A program made the position numbers and the translations under genes. A model generated the notes under the pieces. It did no database searches, had not been told where the DNA came from, and saw only the letters and a list, made by a program, of their open reading frames with translations. This document shows, in pieces, positions 51,281 to 60,579 of a stretch of 64,000 bases of DNA (its first letter is position 1; each line of letters starts with the position of its first letter). This DNA comes from UBA11574 sp964591175 (GTDB lineage: Bacteria > Desulfobacterota > Desulfobacteria > Desulfobacterales > UBA11574): NCBI GenBank assembly GCA_964591175.1, contig CAZQAF010000010.1, positions 1-64,000 on the forward strand, given 5' to 3'.

Positions 51281-53060
51281 TTTTGTTCCTTTGAAATTTG
51301 ATTCGAATGACTCTGATGTTGTTATCGGTCAAATATTGGATGACTCCGTGATTTAGCGGCGCAAGCGTTATCAGCGTCCCGGGCGCGTCTTGATGATCCA
51401 TTAAAAAACCCGGGATGGTCAGCTTTATGTTTTCGGCAGCAGGCCGCTTTGCCGCTAAAAACGCCGGATTTTTTGTAAAGGAAACATTCATGGCGCCGAA
51501 AAGCTTTTGTATGATATCGTCTAAAATGTCATTGTCTTTTATTTGTATAATGGAATAGCCGCTCTTTTCGATGGCCTGAACCGCATCACCATAAAAATCT
51601 CCGAAATCGATTAAAAATGCCTTACCGTTTTTGTCTGAAGCCAGATTTGACGCCGCCTGGATCTGGACCCCCGCATATTGAAATGTAATCGGTTTATCGG
51701 GTATATATCGATATCCCAGGGCAGCGAGAAGATTCTTTACAAATGTCTTGCGATCGGCATTGACCACGACGTCCAGAGGCCCGCCGACATTGATGAGTGG
51801 GAAGACTGTTGCTTTCGGCGGGCCGGGGTTTTCACCCACGATAATATCTTTGATGACGATATTGTTTTGATCCAGATACCGAACGATGGGTGCCGGTGTC
51901 TGTTCTTTATAATTATGAATAAGGGAGATACAAAGGTACCGTTCAGGTTCTCCTATTTCACGGGATTTTTCAATGATCCATTTCCCCCGGACTTCAACAT
52001 CAACGCCATGATCCGAAAAATCAAGTTTACGTTTTAAAACGCCCGCTTCTAGTTTTCCAAAAACCGCTCCCAAAATCTTCTCCGTTGAATCACCGGGCTC
52101 GATGGTGACGACACGCACATCTTTCCAAAAGGTTTTGATCATTGTCATCTCGGATTCCGGATTCTCATCGCCCTTGAAAAAAAAGATTCGGGTTCCGTTA
52201 TCAAGCTTCATGAAGGGAGTCCTAAAAAGATCAATCTTAAAATCTTCCTGCCCGTGCCTGGGAAGGTAATAGCTGCCTTTATTAAACAGCTTCGCATCCA
52301 ATATCGATGCGACATCGGACAGCGTGGAATCCGACGGTTTCTTGCCGACTTTCAGCACGGAAGCCGGCGATGTTTTTTGATCAGACACTGCGACGCTGCC
52401 TTCACTTACCGGATGCTCACGAGGTGCGGCACTCTTGTCGGAAGACCGAAACGGCAATTGGATGCTTGTTTGGGGGTTCGGTAACCGGATCATTTGCCCG
52501 GCATAAATAAGATTCAAATTTTCAATTTGCGGATTCAGTTTCCTGAATAATTCTTCGCCGGCGCGATAAGATTCCATGCCGTATTTTCCATATCTATTGG
52601 CAATCAGGACCGATACGCAATCTCCGCTTTTAACGCGATAGCTCGTGGACGCTTTTGTTTTTGTTTCAGGCAAGCCTTTGGCGCTAAAATATGGGATTGT
52701 AACGACACCCGAAGATTCCTCTGAAAATATGTCTTCATTGACTTTCTTCAAGGGAATAAGGATCTGCTGGCCGGGGCGGATATGGTCTATGTTTTGTATG
52801 TGTGGATTTAACCGTTCGAATATCCTTAAAAACTCCGGGAAATCGCTGTGGGAAATTTCGCCTTTTTGTCGAAATAGTTTGAAAATCCAGTCATTTTTTT
52901 GGACGATATACGGCTCGCACAATATGTTCCACCCGCGGTCGTACCGCACCACGTAGCTCTTATAGTAAAATGCCGCGGATGCCAGGGAACAGGCCGTCAA
53001 AAATATCGCTGTGATCCATACAAAAAAAATAAATACCAAAAATGACCTTCGCGTTTTCAT
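51273..53060 (-). CDS. LysM-domain envelope protein
   Basis: A 595-aa exported protein with an N-terminal hydrophobic signal or anchor (FLVFIFFVWITAIFLTACS) and two LysM-like regions: YIVQKNDWIFKLFRQKG...LNPHIQNIDHIRPGQQILIP, and YRVKSGDCVSVLIANRYGKYG...LNPQIENLNLIYAGQMIRLP. The remaining ~380 residues have no match I recognise. LysM domains bind peptidoglycan, so it probably sits in the periplasm on the wall, perhaps with the pilus. It overlaps thrC by 4 nt and the TPR gene by 8 nt. Confidence 0.7.
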   Translation of the reverse strand: MKTRRSFLVFIFFVWITAIFLTACSLASAAFYYKSYVVRYDRGWNILCEPYIVQKNDWIFKLFRQKGEISHSDFPEFLRIFERLNPHIQNIDHIRPGQQILIPLKKVNEDIFSEESSGVVTIPYFSAKGLPETKTKASTSYRVKSGDCVSVLIANRYGKYGMESYRAGEELFRKLNPQIENLNLIYAGQMIRLPNPQTSIQLPFRSSDKSAAPREHPVSEGSVAVSDQKTSPASVLKVGKKPSDSTLSDVASILDAKLFNKGSYYLPRHGQEDFKIDLFRTPFMKLDNGTRIFFFKGDENPESEMTMIKTFWKDVRVVTIEPGDSTEKILGAVFGKLEAGVLKRKLDFSDHGVDVEVRGKWIIEKSREIGEPERYLCISLIHNYKEQTPAPIVRYLDQNNIVIKDIIVGENPGPPKATVFPLINVGGPLDVVVNADRKTFVKNLLAALGYRYIPDKPITFQYAGVQIQAASNLASDKNGKAFLIDFGDFYGDAVQAIEKSGYSIIQIKDNDILDDIIQKLFGAMNVSFTKNPAFLAAKRPAAENIKLTIPGFLMDHQDAPGTLITLAPLNHGVIQYLTDNNIRVIRIKFQRNKNE

Positions 53061-54568
53061 GCCTTAAAAACCTTTTTGAGCCCCAGCCGTTTTGCGATAT
53101 CCTTGGATGTCTGGTTTACGAACCGGTCGAAATCTTCGCCTTCCAGCGGCTTGCCCGGTGAAGGAACTTTGGCCAAGCCCTTTGGATGAACATAGAATGG
53201 CGCATTGATCAGTGCAGGGTCCGGAGAAATTTCGAATTCCGCTTCAAAATTATTTTCAAAATATTTCTCCTGAAACCCTGAAAATTTGATGGCATGGGCT
53301 GTCGAGTCAACCACGGCGACATCCTTTTCTTCGATAATTTTTTGTTTTCGGGCCGCAACCAAACCGGCGAGAGATTCGCCGCCGTGCGTACATGCAATAT
53401 GTCCGTTTCTGTTGGCCAAAAGCTCCCAGTCCATGATCGATTGTTCGGTGACTTCGATAAAAAAAACATTCTGCTTCCCGGACATACGGTTATATACGTC
53501 AACCAGGTGGATCACCCTCGGCATTGAAACCGGGTTTCCGATCATTGCTGCTTGCGCAACACTGGGTTTGACAACAACGGGCGTAAATTTCCGTTTCGCT
53601 GCATCCGGTTCAAGATAATACCGGTAGACCGGGTTGGCATGTTCCGATTGAACGCCAAGGATTTTTGGCAAACAGGTGATGATTCCGGTCTCATAAAATT
53701 TTAAAAATCCGTTCATCACAGCGGTAATATTTCCCGCGTTACCAATGGGAACAACGACCACTCGATTTTCCATATCGTATTCGAACGCCTGCGCAATCTC
53801 ATATGAATAAGACTCCTGTCCCAGTATCCGCCATGCATTTTTAGAATTGAGCAGCGCGACATTATAATTCTCAGAGAGCGCTTCCACCACTTTCATACAG
53901 TCATCAAAAACACCCGGGATCTCAAACACGGCGGCCCCGCTTCCCAAAGGTTGCCCAAGTTGCTGAGGGGTTACTTTTTTGTGGGGAAGCAGTACCGCCG
54001 ATTTTACGTTCGGCTGCAAATAGGCGGCATATAAGGCAGCGGAAGCGGACGTGTCTCCGGTCGAGGCACATACGGCCAATACATCTGAAATATGACCTTC
54101 CTGAACCAAATAGTTGATGTAGCTCAACGCACTGGCCATACCCCGGTCTTTAAAGGAGGCGGAAGGATTTTGACCATCATTTTTAAAATAGAATCTAAGA
54201 CCCGCTTTGTTTTGTAAAATCGGGTTTGCTTCAACAACCGGGGTATGACCTTCTCCCAAATATACAATGCTGTCCAGCGGAATCGCGGGTCCGATGAATT
54301 CATGATAAAGATATATCCCCTTGAGCGCCGGGATCGTGAGCATTTTTCGATAATCAAAGGTTTTTCGCCATACATCCGCGGAAATTTTTTTTAACTTTTC
54401 AAAATTGTTGTCATAAATCAAAAGCACCTGTCCACAATCCGGGCAGGTATACAATAATTTTTGGATCCCGAACCAGTGGCCGCATCCAAGACATCGATAC
54501 ATCAAGTCACTGTCATGGCTCGGAAGTATAAAGGGTTTTATTTCTTTCGGGAAATCTTGGGATTTCAT
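53057..54568 (-). CDS. thrC: Threonine synthase
   Basis: A 503-aa PLP-dependent enzyme making threonine from O-phosphohomoserine. An N-terminal zinc ribbon (CLGCGHWF, then CPDCGQVL) is present. The PLP lysine lies in NPSASFKDRGMAS, then CASTGDTSASAA and the phosphate loop IGNAGNITA. Length and order match long-type threonine synthases. It overlaps both serS (upstream) and the LysM gene by 4 nt. No other thr genes are near. Confidence 0.9.
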   Translation of the reverse strand: MKSQDFPKEIKPFILPSHDSDLMYRCLGCGHWFGIQKLLYTCPDCGQVLLIYDNNFEKLKKISADVWRKTFDYRKMLTIPALKGIYLYHEFIGPAIPLDSIVYLGEGHTPVVEANPILQNKAGLRFYFKNDGQNPSASFKDRGMASALSYINYLVQEGHISDVLAVCASTGDTSASAALYAAYLQPNVKSAVLLPHKKVTPQQLGQPLGSGAAVFEIPGVFDDCMKVVEALSENYNVALLNSKNAWRILGQESYSYEIAQAFEYDMENRVVVVPIGNAGNITAVMNGFLKFYETGIITCLPKILGVQSEHANPVYRYYLEPDAAKRKFTPVVVKPSVAQAAMIGNPVSMPRVIHLVDVYNRMSGKQNVFFIEVTEQSIMDWELLANRNGHIACTHGGESLAGLVAARKQKIIEEKDVAVVDSTAHAIKFSGFQEKYFENNFEAEFEISPDPALINAPFYVHPKGLAKVPSPGKPLEGEDFDRFVNQTSKDIAKRLGLKKVFKA

Positions 54569-55839
54569 GGGGTGATTTTCTCCAGTCCGCCCATATAGGG
54601 TCTCAATGCTTCAGGAATCAGAACAGATCCGTCGGCCTGCTGGTTATTTTCGAGCAAGGCGGCCACAGTTCGCCCCACTGCGAGCCCGGACCCGTTGAGC
54701 GTGTGAACCAGTTCCGTCCCTTTTTTCCCCTTTCTCTTGAATCTGATATTGGCGCGTCTTGCCTGAAAACTCTCAAAATTGCTGCAGGATGAAATCTCTC
54801 TGTAAACGCCCTGCGCCGGCATCCAAACTTCGATATCATACGTTTTTGCCGCTGAAAAGCCAAGGTCTCCGGTACATAGAACGACCACCTGATAGGGTAT
54901 TTCGAGGAGTTTTAAAATCGCTTCCGCATGGCTTAACAAAGATTCGAGTTCATCATAAGAAGTTTCGGGCGTGGCAAACTTAACCAGTTCGACCTTGTTA
55001 AACTGGTGCTGCCTGATAAGGCCCCGGGTATCTTTTCCATAGGAACCCGCTTCCGAGCGAAAACACGGTGTATAGGCCGTATAGTAAATCGGCAGTACTT
55101 CTTCATCCAGGATCTCCCCCCTATGAATGTTGGTTACGGGAACTTCGGCCGTGGGTACCAAAAAATAATCCCATCCTTGAAGCTTAAAAAGATCTTCCTC
55201 GAATTTGGGCAATTGGCCGGTACCGATCATACTGTTGCGGTTTACGATAAAGGGAGGAAGGATTTCTTTATAACCATGCCGTGTCGTGTGAATATCAAGC
55301 ATAAAATTAATGAGCGCTCTCTCCAATCGCGCGCCGGCGCCCAAATAGAGGGGAAATCTCGCTCCGGTAATTTTAGCCGCGGTTTCAAAATCCAATATTT
55401 TCAGGTTTTCCCCTATCGCCCAATGCGGCGCCGGTTCAAAATCAAAGGCAGGGGGATCACCTGCCTTTTTAAATACGGGATTTTCAGAACTATTTTTGCC
55501 GACGGGAACCGACGGATGGGGCAAGTTGGGTATCTCAAAGAGGATCTGATCGATTTTGTCTTCGTTTTCAGCCAAATCACGATCCAGGATTTTGATTCTG
55601 CCGCCGACATCACGCATTTGAGTCATAAGGTCGTCTGCATTTTCTTTGTTTTTTTTCATGGCCGCGATCTGCTCGGAAACGACATTTCTTTGATGCCTCA
55701 ACGCTTCTATCTCAAGCAGAAGGGATTTTCGCTGGTCATCATAACGTTTAAAGACTTCCAAATTTATTGAATCCCCTCTGTTTTCAAGCGATTTTTCAAT
55801 CTCGTCAAGATGTTGTCTTATAAATTTGATTTCCAGCAT
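54565..55839 (-). CDS. serS: Seryl-tRNA synthetase
   Basis: A 424-aa class II synthetase charging tRNA-Ser (and tRNA-Sec). An N-terminal coiled-coil tRNA-binding arm covers residues ~1-110; motif 2 is in TPCFRSEAGSYGKDTRGLIR; motif 3 is LNGSGLAVGRTVAALLE. Also present: PTAEVPVTN (serine-binding TAE). It is the first gene of a four-gene minus-strand operon with thrC, LysM and TPR genes, an unusual partnership of translation and envelope genes. Confidence 0.94.
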   Translation of the reverse strand: MLEIKFIRQHLDEIEKSLENRGDSINLEVFKRYDDQRKSLLLEIEALRHQRNVVSEQIAAMKKNKENADDLMTQMRDVGGRIKILDRDLAENEDKIDQILFEIPNLPHPSVPVGKNSSENPVFKKAGDPPAFDFEPAPHWAIGENLKILDFETAAKITGARFPLYLGAGARLERALINFMLDIHTTRHGYKEILPPFIVNRNSMIGTGQLPKFEEDLFKLQGWDYFLVPTAEVPVTNIHRGEILDEEVLPIYYTAYTPCFRSEAGSYGKDTRGLIRQHQFNKVELVKFATPETSYDELESLLSHAEAILKLLEIPYQVVVLCTGDLGFSAAKTYDIEVWMPAQGVYREISSCSNFESFQARRANIRFKRKGKKGTELVHTLNGSGLAVGRTVAALLENNQQADGSVLIPEALRPYMGGLEKITP

Positions 55840-56083
55840 GTCAGCCCCTAAATTTTTTTAAAAACATGATATTCACAGATGGCGTACGGGTTTTGGCAAC
55901 AAAAAAAGTTTTCGGTTTGCATCTTACTCTCAATTTTTTTTAAGCCATCACCCACGCTTTAAAAATTGGTGGGATCGTATCATTCGCATGCCATATAGTC
56001 AATGATTATTGCGAGTTGACATTACCCGTCAAGTTTGTATATTATAGCTTTATTTCAAAATATTTTCCTAGGAGAGAATATAT
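55840..56083 (+). promoter_or_regulatory. Intergenic region with promoter for the 5-FCL gene
   Basis: TTGACA (56016-56021), 16-nt spacer, TATATT (56038-56043) lies 41 bp before ATG 56084. The rest is AT-rich. I looked for a 6S RNA, which often precedes this gene, and see no convincing structure. Confidence 0.5.
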
Positions 56084-56671
56084 ATGGAAGAAACTCGGCA
56101 AACAAAAGATGACGTTCGTCGCAGCATTTCAAAAGCACTGGCCTTGCTTTCTGAAAAAGAGATCAGACAGAAAACGAATAAAATTGAAAAACGGCTCCTC
56201 GAATTTGCTAATTTTTTGGAAGCGAACATTGTTTTGCTTTATTTGAATCGGGACTGCGAAGTAAATAGCATGAACATCATCAAAAAATGTTTAAGTTTCA
56301 AAAAAATCGTTATTCTTCCTTCCTTTGATACAACAAAACGCGAAGCAATACTGTTTAAACTGGACAATATTGAGACGGACTTAAGGCCGGCCGCCGGACA
56401 TATCTTAGAGCCGGATCCGAGCCGCTGTAACGTTGTCCCCATTGAATGCATCGATATTGCCATCATTCCGGGATTTGCGTTTGATGAAAAAGGAGGAAGG
56501 ATCGGGTCCGGTAATGGAAATTACGACCGGCTTATTCCAAATCTGCCGATTACCGCAAGAAAGGTCGCTCTCACCTTTGAAGATCAAATCCTGCCTCAGG
56601 TGCAAATGGAGGCACATGACAAGTACGTGGATATCATTATTACAGAAAAAAGAATTATATACAAAATATAA
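56084..56671 (+). CDS. 5-formyltetrahydrofolate cyclo-ligase
   Basis: A 195-aa enzyme converting 5-formyl-THF to 5,10-methenyl-THF with ATP. The ATP/folate motif GFAFDEKGGRIGSGNGNYDR (residues ~131-150) is intact, and the DDVRRSISKALALLSEK helix starts the fold. It is the YgfA/5-FCL family. It ends 84 nt before the convergent K+ channel gene; a hairpin lies in between. Confidence 0.9.
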   Translation: MEETRQTKDDVRRSISKALALLSEKEIRQKTNKIEKRLLEFANFLEANIVLLYLNRDCEVNSMNIIKKCLSFKKIVILPSFDTTKREAILFKLDNIETDLRPAAGHILEPDPSRCNVVPIECIDIAIIPGFAFDEKGGRIGSGNGNYDRLIPNLPITARKVALTFEDQILPQVQMEAHDKYVDIIITEKRIIYKI

Positions 56672-56709
56672 CGCCAATCAGGATCATCTCGTTACCGTTA
56701 TGGCGCGCG

Positions 56710-56746
56710 TACGTGTTCAGGGGGATGCGCTTTCCCCGAACACGTA
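56710..56746. terminator. Convergent-gene hairpin
   Basis: TACGTGTTC (56710-56718) pairs with GAACACGTA (56738-56746), with an inner GGGG/CCCC extension. It lacks a T-run but sits exactly between two convergent genes and probably ends transcription from both sides. Confidence 0.45.
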
Positions 56747-56755
56747 TGGCATTTA

Positions 56756-57757
56756 TCATGCTGAATTCAGCACCTTTTCCAGTTTCTGAAGATTTTTCGC
56801 CATTCCCACGGCAATCACCGTATCATCGCTTTCGATGACCGTCTCGAAGGACGGATTAAACAACATGCTGCCATCTGATTTTTTAATCGCAACAATGATC
56901 AGATTAAACTGCTGCCGGATTCCCGAGTCTCTCAACATCACATTGATCAGCCCGGAAGAAGGCGATACCGGAATTTCTTCCATTTGTATGCTCTCCGGCT
57001 CATAAGCCAGCGCTTGATCCAGAAAGAAGGTCACCGTCGGACGAACAATCCGCTGAGCCATACTGACCGCCCCTGTATCATAGGGTGATTCCACCCTGTC
57101 GGCTCCTGCCGCCAGTAATTTGGGCTTTGATTTGTTTTGTGTCGTTCTGGCCATAATGAAAATATCCGGATTGAGTTGTCTGGCGGTCAGCACCAAATAA
57201 ACATTGTCCGCATCACTGGCCAGGGCGGCCACCAGTCCGCTCGCATGTTTTATGCCGGCTTTTATCAAGTTGGCTTCATCCGATGCATCGCCGGTCACAT
57301 AGAGAATTTTTTCGTCATTCATGAGCGGTATGAGTTCTGCGTCCTTCTCGACGACAACAAGGTCAACCGGCTTTCTCGCCAACATTTTACAAAGAATTCT
57401 TCCGATTCGACCATAGCCGCAAACAATATAGTGATTTTTTAATCGACTGACTTTTTTATCCAAGCTTCTCCTCCCCAAAATCGTCCTGATTTGGCCTTCC
57501 ACCATAAACTGGACAATAACACCGGCAATATACAAAAAGTAGATTACGCCGATAATAATAAAGAAAATCGTGAATACCCGGCCGCTGTCGCTCAATTTAT
57601 GAACTTCACCATATCCCACAGTGGTGAGCGTCGTTACGGTCATGTACAGGGCGTCTAAAAAATCCCAATGTTCAATGGTCATATACCCTGTTACACCGAG
57701 CGTAATAAGGAACAGCAAAAGCAACACGCACAATTTCAAATGTCGCACACTTTTCAT
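56756..57757 (-). CDS. Potassium channel with RCK domain
   Basis: A 333-aa protein. A two-helix pore with selectivity filter TVGYG (residues 46-50), helices ~8-28 and ~58-83, then a TrkA-N Rossmann domain (IVCGYGRIGRILCKML, GYGRIG 114-119) and a TrkA-C domain to the end. It is an inner-membrane K+ channel gated by cytosolic ligands such as NAD(H) or Ca2+, as in MthK-like channels. No kdp or trk genes are adjacent. Confidence 0.88.
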   Translation of the reverse strand: MKSVRHLKLCVLLLLFLITLGVTGYMTIEHWDFLDALYMTVTTLTTVGYGEVHKLSDSGRVFTIFFIIIGVIYFLYIAGVIVQFMVEGQIRTILGRRSLDKKVSRLKNHYIVCGYGRIGRILCKMLARKPVDLVVVEKDAELIPLMNDEKILYVTGDASDEANLIKAGIKHASGLVAALASDADNVYLVLTARQLNPDIFIMARTTQNKSKPKLLAAGADRVESPYDTGAVSMAQRIVRPTVTFFLDQALAYEPESIQMEEIPVSPSSGLINVMLRDSGIRQQFNLIIVAIKKSDGSMLFNPSFETVIESDDTVIAVGMAKNLQKLEKVLNSA

Positions 57758-58190
57758 GGGGTGATTTGATCCTATCTGCCGATTCTGAATACGGGTAAAA
57801 TGTCAAAGCTCAGCGCTAACATCTTAAATTTTATGGCGCATTGAGAAATATAGCCACATCCGCGGATGGATCAGATTATGTTATATGAAGAGGAAAAATC
57901 AAGTTCTTTATTTGAGCAATATTATTCAAATGTTAATGAACGCTTTAAAAGATCCGATAATACATCCGAGCACAAAAAACGGAAATTTTATAAAACATTG
58001 CTTTTGAATTCTAATTTCTTGACGTAACTATTCTGTTTTGATAGAAATTCCGTATATTATCACACAGGATGCAGATACGCTTTAACGGGCAATAAAAACC
58101 TTTTATTGTTTTCGTTTTTGAAATAAATTTTAATACGCATAACACTTACCCGGTTTTCAATTTATTGCGCCCGGTTAAAGGATAAATCGT
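57758..58190. other. 433-bp divergent intergenic region
   Basis: The gap lies between the divergent K+ channel and pcm genes. It contains a low-confidence 49-aa ORF (57878-58027) and a TATATT hexamer (58053-58058) with a weak TTCTGT -35. No other convincing element is seen. Confidence 0.35.
57878..58027 (+). CDS. Possible 49-aa small protein
   Basis: ATG 57878 opens MLYEEEKSSSLFEQYYSNVN and ends at TAA 58025-58027. It is charged and helix-like, ending LLLNSNFLT. The ribosome site is weak and there is no known homologue family, so it may be chance. Confidence 0.25.
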   Translation: MLYEEEKSSSLFEQYYSNVNERFKRSDNTSEHKKRKFYKTLLLNSNFLT

Positions 58191-58847
58191 TTGAAAGAAA
58201 ACGCCATAAAATACACCCGCCAGCGCGAAGAGATGGTCAGAAGGCAGATTGAAGCTCGGGGCGTCACCGACCCTTATGTTCTGGCTGCCATGCTCAAGGT
58301 TCCCCGGCACCTCTTTGTCGGCGATGCCTTAAGAGATCAGGCATACGGCGATTTTCCGCTTCCCATCGGTGAACAGCAGACCATCTCCCAGCCCTATATC
58401 GTGGCCGAGATGACCCAGGCGTTGCAGCCCGGAAAAGATGACAGGATTCTTGAAATCGGAACGGGGTCGGGATATCAGGCTGCCATTTTAGCGGAAATTG
58501 TATTTCGTGTTTATACCATTGAAAAATTATACCCGCTTTATACCAAAACCCGAAAGCTTTTTGACCAGCTCCGGTATCACAATATCGTCACGAAATATTC
58601 AGACGGCACTTCAGGGTGGAAGGATGAAAGCCCATTTGACGGGATTATTGTGACAGCCGGTTCTCCGACTATTCCTACACCTCTGGTCAGCCAACTGGCT
58701 ATCGGCGGACGCATGGTCATCCCCGTTGGGGATCAGTACTCCCAGGAACTCATAAAACTTTACAAGGATGAAAATGGCATTCATAAAACGAATTTAGGCG
58801 GATGCAGATTTGTCAAACTTGTGGGTGAATATGGATGGGGAAGCTAA
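58191..58847 (+). CDS. pcm: Protein-L-isoaspartate O-methyltransferase
   Basis: A 218-aa enzyme that repairs isoaspartyl residues using SAM. The start is TTG 58191 with AAGGA upstream; the family N-terminus EEMVRRQIEARGV lies at residues ~13-25. Motif GEQQTISQPYIVAEMTQAL (substrate binding) and SAM motif GTGSGYQAAILAEI (~84-97) are present, and VTAGSPTIP. The next gene, a YqaA-like membrane protein, starts 3 nt downstream, so the pair is co-transcribed. Confidence 0.92.
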   Translation: MKENAIKYTRQREEMVRRQIEARGVTDPYVLAAMLKVPRHLFVGDALRDQAYGDFPLPIGEQQTISQPYIVAEMTQALQPGKDDRILEIGTGSGYQAAILAEIVFRVYTIEKLYPLYTKTRKLFDQLRYHNIVTKYSDGTSGWKDESPFDGIIVTAGSPTIPTPLVSQLAIGGRMVIPVGDQYSQELIKLYKDENGIHKTNLGGCRFVKLVGEYGWGS

Positions 58848-58850
58848 TTC

Positions 58851-59432
58851 ATGCTGCGACGCCTATACGACTGGGTTCTTCACTGGGCGGAAACGCCCTA
58901 CGGATCATGGGCATTGTTTATTTTGGCTTTCAGCGAAGCCTCTTTTTTCCCCATTCCTCCGGATATCCTTCTCATCGCATTGGCTGTTTCCATTCCCAAA
59001 AAATCCCTGAAATATGCATTGATCTGTTCCGCAGGATCCGTTCTCGGGGGATGTTTCGGATATTTTATCGGATGGCAGTTCATGACGACCGTCGGCGCTC
59101 GCATCGTCGATTTTTACGGCCTCACTCAAAAGGTTGCATATATTGAAGTTCTTTATAATAGATACGATGCATGGGCCGTCGGTATAGCGGGTTTTACGCC
59201 GATACCCTACAAGGTCTTTACCATCGCCGCCGGCGCCTTTAAGATTAACTTTTCCGTATTTATCCTGGCATCGCTGGTGTCTCGATCCGCACGTTTTTTT
59301 CTTGTCGGTGGGCTTATTTACATTTTCGGCCCGAGCATTCAGGCGTTTATCGATAAATATTTCAACGTTCTCGCCACGATATTCACGGTTCTTCTGATAG
59401 CCGGATTTTTCGTCGTCAAGTATTTGTTGTGA
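58851..59432 (+). CDS. YqaA/DedA-family membrane protein
   Basis: A 193-aa inner-membrane protein with about five hydrophobic segments. DedA/SNARE-associated family marks: SEASFFPIPPDILLIAL, GSVLGGCFGYFIGW and GFTPIPYKVFTIAAGAF. DedA relatives move phospholipids or undecaprenyl phosphate across the membrane; the YqaA branch is uncharacterised. It is coupled to pcm. A decayed MITE half-copy follows 15 nt after its stop codon. Confidence 0.85.
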   Translation: MLRRLYDWVLHWAETPYGSWALFILAFSEASFFPIPPDILLIALAVSIPKKSLKYALICSAGSVLGGCFGYFIGWQFMTTVGARIVDFYGLTQKVAYIEVLYNRYDAWAVGIAGFTPIPYKVFTIAAGAFKINFSVFILASLVSRSARFFLVGGLIYIFGPSIQAFIDKYFNVLATIFTVLLIAGFFVVKYLL

Positions 59433-59447
59433 AATAACGACCATATC

Positions 59448-59490
59448 AGTGTCCGTCCAGAAATGGTAGATTTTGGCTTGAGACGAGGGT
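59448..59490 (+). repeat. Decayed half-copy of the MITE-like element
   Basis: CAGTGTCCGTCCAGAAATGG begins at 59448 and matches the copy A terminal repeat with about three substitutions; the following bases (GATTTTGGCTTGAG...GAGG) weakly match its inner arm. No matching right end is seen before the next gene. As with copies A and B, it lies between convergent genes. Confidence 0.5.
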
Positions 59491-59531
59491 TCAACGCCGA
59501 TATCCGACGAAAAGACTTTTTTGAGAGGCTT

Positions 59532-60290
59532 CTATTTCAGTCGCCGGACTTGCTCCAGCGTTCTAATTCCAAAACTGTCGCAAGGGATAGATGTTGAAGA
59601 TATGTAAGCCAGGTGATTGAGGAGTTCACCCATTAACGCATTGATTTTTCTAAAGCGCGATGGTTCCGTCAATATGGCTTCCGGTGATTGAACAAAGGGG
59701 CCTTTCGTAAGATCGTCTTCACAATGGGCGATTAAATCTCTTGCGCTTTGTTCTATCGTTTCAAGGTGAAACTGCAATGCGACAACCTGGTCATCATAAA
59801 CAAAACCTTGATTCTCACAGGCGGCACTCTTTGCGATATGAACCGCACCCAAAGGAATATCGAACATATCCCCGTGCCAGTGAAACGCATCGATTTGTTC
59901 GGGGAGAAAATCCGCAATCCGCGTTTCGGCTGTATCGCGGGTCTTTTGGATCGGAAACCATCCGATCTCTTTGTACGTGTTGGGATACACCCTGGCGCCC
60001 AGCACGTCCGCAATCAATTGGGCGCCGAGGCAAATTCCAAGAACAATTTTTCCGTTTACAATGGCCTGGTCGATATATTTTTTTTCTTTCACAAGCCATG
60101 GGTATGTATCCTCTTGATAAATGCCCATGGGACCACCCATGATAACGAGCCAATCGATATCGTCAAGATTTGGAAACGGGTCTTTGGCAAAAAGCCGTGT
60201 CGATGTGATGTCATGGGCCATATCTTTGGCCCATGGTTCAATGCTCCCGAGGCCTTCAAAGGGAACATGCTGGAAATAGTGCAGCCGCAT
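59532..60290 (-). CDS. Class I glutamine amidotransferase (GMP synthase-like)
   Basis: A 252-aa triad amidotransferase. The nucleophile elbow is ICLGAQLIADVLG, the His lies in VVALQFHLETIEQ, and the downstream Glu follows. Start 60290 has AAGGA 7 nt upstream (60296 is too close to its site). Stand-alone members often act in amino-acid or small-molecule deglutamylation; no synthase partner is near, so the acceptor is unknown. Confidence 0.8.
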   Translation of the reverse strand: MRLHYFQHVPFEGLGSIEPWAKDMAHDITSTRLFAKDPFPNLDDIDWLVIMGGPMGIYQEDTYPWLVKEKKYIDQAIVNGKIVLGICLGAQLIADVLGARVYPNTYKEIGWFPIQKTRDTAETRIADFLPEQIDAFHWHGDMFDIPLGAVHIAKSAACENQGFVYDDQVVALQFHLETIEQSARDLIAHCEDDLTKGPFVQSPEAILTEPSRFRKINALMGELLNHLAYISSTSIPCDSFGIRTLEQVRRLK

Positions 60291-60428
60291 ATTCATTTCC
60301 TTTTAAATATAATAATCCAAATCAAAATTTTGAGCCTATTATGCACAATGTGTTGGGATGTCAACTCCTTTTTAAATGAGAAAACGCGGATACGGTACTT
60401 TTAAAGGCATTGACTCTTTTCTAATGCA

Positions 60429-60454
60429 TTGACAAACAATACCACATCGTGGTA
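60429..60454 (+). promoter_or_regulatory. Cysteine/Hdr regulon promoter-operator, site 3 (cysE)
   Basis: TTGACA (60429-60434), AACAA, TACCACATCGTGGTA (60440-60454), a 6-bp inverted repeat with a 3-nt centre. The palindrome covers the spacer and start of the -10 region. It leaves a ~110-nt leader before ATG 60580. Spacing matches the hdrC and regulator sites exactly. Confidence 0.65.
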
Positions 60455-60579
60455 AAAAAGTAAAAATATGCGCAAACTTGGCATCCGAAAACAGCCCGAC
60501 AGCCTTCCTGGGTTCTCAAGGGGCGTCACAACCACAACGCAGCGACATAAATACCACACATAATTTTGGAGACCGTTCC

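Noticed and set aside
55840..56083. 6S RNA upstream of the 5-FCL gene
   Set aside because: This is its common position in proteobacteria, but no long bulged stem was visible by eye.
56746..56762. Sigma-54-like TGGCAT-N5-ATGCT
   Set aside because: Spacing is right but the -12 element is degenerate and it points into the antisense of the K+ channel gene.
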